A stretch of 10,294 nucleotides of DNA from JACVRM01 sp036824245 (lineage in GTDB: Bacteria; Actinomycetota; Thermoleophilia; Gaiellales; Gaiellaceae): the NCBI GenBank assembly GCA_036824245.1, contig DAITAO010000098.1, positions 1 to 10,294 of the forward strand, written 5' to 3'. Numbering within the stretch: position 1 is the stretch's first letter; the number at the start of each line of letters is the position of its first letter. Positions 7,628-10,294 of the stretch are shown here, piece after piece. The notes below the pieces were generated by a model. That model did not search any database. It worked only from the letters and a program-made list of their open reading frames with translations, and was not told the origin of the DNA. Both the position numbers and the translations under genes were made by a program.

Positions 7628-8191
7628 GTGGACGTAACCGACGACACCTTTGAGACCGCCGTGATCGAGCGCTCTGCGGAGCTGCCGGTCGTCGTGGACT
7701 TCTGGGCGGACTGGTGCGGGCCGTGCAAGATGCTCGCTCCGGTGTTGGAAAGCGCGGTGGAGGCTCGCGACGGCGCCGTCCAGCTGGCGAAGGTCGACGT
7801 GGACGCCAACCCGGGGGTCGCGCGCGAGTACCAGGTCAGCGGCATTCCGGCCGTGAAGGCGTTTCGCAACGGCCGGGTCGTCCGCGAGTTCGTTGGAGTT
7901 CAATCGCCGCAGTCGGTTGCCGCCTTCCTGGATGCACTGACGGCGCCGAGCGAGAGCGAGCAGCTGCTCGCCCATCTGCGCGAGTCCGGCGCCGAGCCCG
8001 CGGTGCTGGCGGCGCTCGACGCGGGCGACCACGAGCGGGCGCTCCAGCTTCTCCTGGACGAGCTGCCCGGCGCGACTCCTGACCGGCGCGAGGAGATCCG
8101 CCGACTGATGCTGGCACTCTTCGAGGAGCTCGGGCCGGAGCACCCGCTGACGCTTGCCTACCGCCGCCGGCTTGCGTCCGCGCTCTTCTGA
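7628..8191 (+). CDS. cnoX: Thioredoxin-TPR protein, CnoX/YbbN type
   Basis: The 187-aa product has an N-terminal thioredoxin fold (about residues 1-108) with the redox motif WCGPCK (Cys30, Cys33) and the cis-proline in SGIPAV (Pro74). A helical tetratricopeptide-like region follows (about 115-187) and ends with LMLALFEELGPEHPLTLAYRRRLASALF, characteristic of YbbN/CnoX proteins. In E. coli CnoX is a holdase that protects proteins from oxidative aggregation, works with chaperone systems and lacks the first active-site cysteine. Here both cysteines are kept, so thiol-disulfide activity is likely. E. coli CnoX is about 284 aa; this one is shorter in the TPR part. GTG 7628 is preceded by GGAG at five bases. 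The protein is cytosolic, with no signal peptide. It is divergent from acnA; a link to protecting the oxidant-sensitive Fe-S enzyme is only a guess. The TGA stop forms the first three bases of a 26-bp repeat. Confidence 0.92.
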   Translation: MDVTDDTFETAVIERSAELPVVVDFWADWCGPCKMLAPVLESAVEARDGAVQLAKVDVDANPGVAREYQVSGIPAVKAFRNGRVVREFVGVQSPQSVAAFLDALTAPSESEQLLAHLRESGAEPAVLAALDAGDHERALQLLLDELPGATPDRREEIRRLMLALFEELGPEHPLTLAYRRRLASALF

Positions 8192-8214
8192 CTTAGCAAC
8201 AGTCTGTTGCAAGC
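8189..8214. repeat. 26-bp direct repeat, copy 1, with perfect palindromic core
   Basis: This copy starts at the TGA stop of cnoX and contains GCAACAG-T-CTGTTGC (8196-8210), a perfect dyad of 7-bp arms about one base. It matches the second copy (8335-8360) at 25 of 26 positions. The sequence is visibly more AT-rich than its surroundings. The dyad shape is like a dimeric transcription-factor operator or a recombinase site, but it sits at the 3' end of a gene facing another gene's 3' end, where an operator is unexpected. Confidence 0.85.
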
Positions 8215-8235
8215 AACGCGTTCGTCTGACCTATC

Positions 8236-8281
8236 AGCGTCGGCGCATGACGAGCCGCAACGGCCCGTCTCAGCCGACGCT
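8236..8281. terminator. Long nested stem-loop after cnoX, probable terminator
   Basis: AGCGTCGGC (8236-8244) pairs with GCCGACGCT (8273-8281) as a perfect 9-bp outer stem. Across a small internal loop, GACG (8249-8252) pairs with CGTC (8266-8269), then past an A/C mismatch GCCG (8254-8257) pairs with CGGC (8261-8264) around a CAA loop. That makes 17 base pairs in 46 bases, starting 45 bp after the cnoX stop. No T-run follows. It may end cnoX transcription, gltB transcription from the other side, or be part of a structured element lying between the two direct repeats. Confidence 0.5.
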
Positions 8282-8334
8282 CAAGTGGCTCAGCAGCTCA
8301 GGCACGAGCTGACCCAAGCCCGAGAGCTGGTTCT

Positions 8335-8360
8335 TGACTTAGCAACAGTCTGTTACAAGC
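8335..8360. repeat. 26-bp direct repeat, copy 2
   Basis: This copy is identical to 8189-8214 except for one base (G to A at 8355). The change falls in the right arm of the dyad, so AACAG-T-CTGTT still pairs but the outer CG pair is broken. The copies are 146 bp apart start to start, in the same orientation, with about 120 bp between them. Flanking sequence is not convincingly alike beyond the 26 bp. Confidence 0.85.
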
Positions 8361-8455
8361 GGTTCGCTCCGCTGGCTCTTTCGGCGTACTTGTCGCGGTG
8401 ACCATGGGTGCCGGTATGGATGACGCTGGAAGCGTGTTCCGGTGACCGGCAGTCG

Positions 8456-10294
8456 TCAGCCGCTCGGCACGGTGCCTTCGTACGCGCTCTGCAGGCGCGC
8501 CACCTCGTCTCGCGGCGCGATACGAAGGAAGCCCGCCGCTTGCTCGCCCCAGTGCTCGAGCAGCGCGGCGGCGCGCGCCGAGCCCGTATAGCGCTCGTGG
8601 CGCTCGAGGAGTCGTCGCAGGTCCAGGAGGTCGGCGGCGTCGGGCCGGTGGGCGAGGACGAGCTGCTCGTTGACCCGGCTCGCGAGGAAGCCGCCCGAGT
8701 CGTGGACGAACACTTCACCGCCGGTCATGCCCGCGCCGAGATTGAGTCCGTGCTCCCCGAGGATCACGACCGTGCCCGCCGTCATGTACTCGCACGCGTG
8801 ATCGCCGGCGCCTTCCACGACGGCGACGGCGCCGGAGTTTCTGACCGCGAAGCGCTCGCCGGCGCGACCGGCGCAGAAGAGCTCGCCTCCCGTCGCCCCG
8901 TAGAGCGCGGTATTGCCCACCAGGCAGGGGTCTCCGGCATCGTTGGCGGGCGGGCGGATCGCGATGCGGCCGCCGCTCATGCTCTTGCCGACGCCGTCGT
9001 TCGTCTCACCCGTAAGGCTGAGCTTGACGCCCTCGGCAAGGAAGGCGCCGAAGCTCTGCCCAGCGGCGCCCTCGAGCTCGACGTGAACACGTCCGGGCGG
9101 CGGGTGAGTGCCGAAGCGGCGTGCGATCTCGCCGCCGAGCCGGGCGCCGAAAGCGCGGTCGCCGTTTCGGATCCGGTAGCGGAGCTCCACGAGTCGCGCC
9201 TCCTCGAGTGCCGGCTGGGCCTCGGCCAGGAGCTGGTCCCCGAGCTGCGCACGTGTTCGCGACTTCGTCTCGCCGCCGAAGCGGGCGGGGCCGTCACCCG
9301 CACGCGCCAGCAGCGGCGCGAGATCAATCAGGTCGGCACGGTCACCGTCGCCGCGCCGGCGCAGCAGCTCGACCCGCCCGACGGCCTCGTCGAGCGAGCG
9401 CAGCCCCAGGCCGGCGAGCAGGCGCCGCGCTTCCTCGGCGACGAAGAGCAGGTAGGCCTCGACCATCTCGGGCGTGCCTGCGAACTTGGCCCGGAGCTCG
9501 GGCCGCTGCGTGGCGATGCCGACCGGACAGGTGTCCAGGTGGCAAGAACGCACCATGAGGCAGCCCTCGGCGAGCAGGAGCGCGGTGCCGAAGCTGACCT
9601 CGTCGGCGCCCAGCAGGCAGGCGATGACAACGTCGCGTCCGGTCTTCAGACCGCCGTCGACGCGGAGGCGAACGCGGCCGCGCAGGCCGTTCACGACGAG
9701 CGCCTGCTGCGTCTCCGCCAGGCCGAGCTCCCACGGCGCACCGGCGTTCTTGATCGACGAGAGTGGGCTCGCCCCCGTACCGCCGTCGCAGCCCGCGACG
9801 TGGACGATGTCCGCGAGCGCCTTGACGCACCCGGCCGCGACGAGTCCGACGCCCGCCTCGGCGACGAGCTTGACCGACACGGCTGCGTCTGGATTGACCT
9901 GGCGCAGATCGAAGATGAGCTGTGCCAGGTCTTCGATCGAGTAGATGTCGTGGTGGGGCGGAGGCGAGATCAGCGCGACGCCCGGCTGGGTGTGACGGAG
10001 GCGCGCAATCTCCTCCGTGACCTTGTGGCCCGGTAGCTGGCCACCCTCGCCGGGCTTCGAGCCCTGGGCGATCTTGATCTGGAGCTCCTCTGCGAAGACC
10101 GCGTACTCGGGTGTGACGCCGAAGCGACCGGAGGCGATCTGCTTGATGGGCGAGTTGCGCTCGGTGCGGTACCGAGAGGAGTCTTCGCCGCCCTCGCCTG
10201 TATTGGCGCGGGCGCCCAGGCGGTTGAGCGCCACGGCGACGGTCTCGTGCGCCTCGGCGGAGAGCGCGCCGTGCGACATCGCGCCGCCCGAGAA
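8456..10294 (-). CDS. gltB: Glutamate synthase large subunit, C-terminal part (5' partial)
   Basis: The last 612 codons are present; the frame is open through the right edge, reading FSGGAMSHGALSAEAHE at the start, so the N-terminal amidotransferase and central regions lie outside. The visible part begins in the FMN-binding synthase domain: RLGARANTGEGGED, GSKPGEGGQLPGHK, PPPHHDIYSIEDL and HVAGCDGGTGASPL. The [3Fe-4S] motif C-x5-C-x4-C is complete, with Cys codons at 9560-9562, 9542-9544 and 9527-9529 (CLMVRSCHLDTC). The C-terminal GXGXG beta-helix domain follows (VGKSMSGGRIAI, GNTALYGATGGELFCAG, GAGMTGGEVFV) and the protein ends ...YEGTVPSG. GltB makes glutamate from 2-oxoglutarate using ammonia split from glutamine, taking electrons through the GltD small subunit or ferredoxin. 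An NADPH type is likely in an actinobacterium, but gltD is not downstream: the next gene is the convergent cnoX. No frameshift is seen. Confidence 0.97.
   Translation of the reverse strand, partial: FSGGAMSHGALSAEAHETVAVALNRLGARANTGEGGEDSSRYRTERNSPIKQIASGRFGVTPEYAVFAEELQIKIAQGSKPGEGGQLPGHKVTEEIARLRHTQPGVALISPPPHHDIYSIEDLAQLIFDLRQVNPDAAVSVKLVAEAGVGLVAAGCVKALADIVHVAGCDGGTGASPLSSIKNAGAPWELGLAETQQALVVNGLRGRVRLRVDGGLKTGRDVVIACLLGADEVSFGTALLLAEGCLMVRSCHLDTCPVGIATQRPELRAKFAGTPEMVEAYLLFVAEEARRLLAGLGLRSLDEAVGRVELLRRRGDGDRADLIDLAPLLARAGDGPARFGGETKSRTRAQLGDQLLAEAQPALEEARLVELRYRIRNGDRAFGARLGGEIARRFGTHPPPGRVHVELEGAAGQSFGAFLAEGVKLSLTGETNDGVGKSMSGGRIAIRPPANDAGDPCLVGNTALYGATGGELFCAGRAGERFAVRNSGAVAVVEGAGDHACEYMTAGTVVILGEHGLNLGAGMTGGEVFVHDSGGFLASRVNEQLVLAHRPDAADLLDLRRLLERHERYTGSARAAALLEHWGEQAAGFLRIAPRDEVARLQSAYEGTVPSG

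Larger units (their letters stand above)
8192..8455. other. 264-bp convergent intergenic region between cnoX and gltB
   Basis: No convincing gene is present. It holds the two 26-bp direct repeats, a long nested stem-loop (8236-8281), a 6-bp hairpin CAGCTC/GAGCTG with a 6-base loop (8294-8311), and near gltB the short dyads ACGCT-GGA-AGCGT (8423-8435) and CCGGT-G-ACCGG (8439-8449). By eye it is lower in GC than the flanking genes. A 64-codon ORF from TTG 8207 to 8401 has mixed third positions and no recognisable motif. Confidence 0.65.

Noticed and set aside
7556..8212. N-terminal extension of acnA by 219 codons to 8212
   Set aside because: It runs antisense through cnoX, and AcnA homologues begin at TNSFGAR; the GTG at 7555 has a ribosome-binding site.
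8189..8360. Two-unit CRISPR-like array
   Set aside because: Only two repeats, an inter-repeat stretch of about 120 bp that is itself strongly structured, and no cas genes nearby.
8207..8401. 64-codon plus-strand ORF spanning repeat copy 2
   Set aside because: TTG start inside repeat copy 1, mixed third-position bases, no ribosome-binding site and no homology that I recognise.
8408..10036. 542-codon plus-strand ORF opposite gltB
   Set aside because: Antisense shadow of gltB, rich in Arg/Glu/Ala with no domain.

Overview
The window is very GC-rich with strong GC bias at third codon positions, uses GTG starts freely, and encodes an actinobacterial-style AcnA aconitase (with the linker around 'TFPASDP' also seen in mycobacterial aconitase) and a CtpE-like P-type ATPase. 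This points to a high-GC actinobacterium. A soil Thermoleophilia-type lineage (Gaiellales/Solirubrobacterales) is my guess from gene content and style; no rRNA or other marker is present to prove it.

Layout, left to right. (1) 1-957 (+): C-terminal part of a membrane-anchored BatA-type von Willebrand A protein, cut by the window edge. (2) 962-1078 (+): a 38-codon ORF that reads like the first and last strands of a VOC (glyoxalase-fold) protein with the middle missing. Its stop overlaps (GTGA) the start of (3) 1075-1923 (+): an NAD(P)-binding 6-phosphogluconate-dehydrogenase-like protein with a DUF1932-type C-terminus. (4) 2032-4380 (+): a complete 782-aa P-type ATPase of the CtpE type. (5) 4381-4774: a convergent gap holding three hairpins and, on the minus strand, a stretch that reads like a short coding sequence broken by one frameshift. 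(6) 4775-7555 (-): complete aconitase acnA. (7) 7628-8191 (+): a thioredoxin-TPR protein of the CnoX/YbbN type, divergent from acnA across 72 bp. (8) 8192-8455: a convergent gap with two near-identical 26-bp copies of a palindromic sequence 146 bp apart, the first beginning exactly at the cnoX stop codon, with strong stem-loops between them. (9) 8456-10294 (-): C-terminal 612 codons of the glutamate synthase large subunit gltB, cut by the right edge.

The genes are mostly housekeeping: TCA cycle (acnA), ammonium assimilation (gltB), protein and redox quality control (cnoX) and cation transport (ctpE-like). I see no defence system, CRISPR array, transposase or biosynthetic cluster. The less ordinary material lies in the gaps: the repeat-flanked structured module after cnoX, the apparent VOC gene remnant, and the possible frameshifted gene after acnA.
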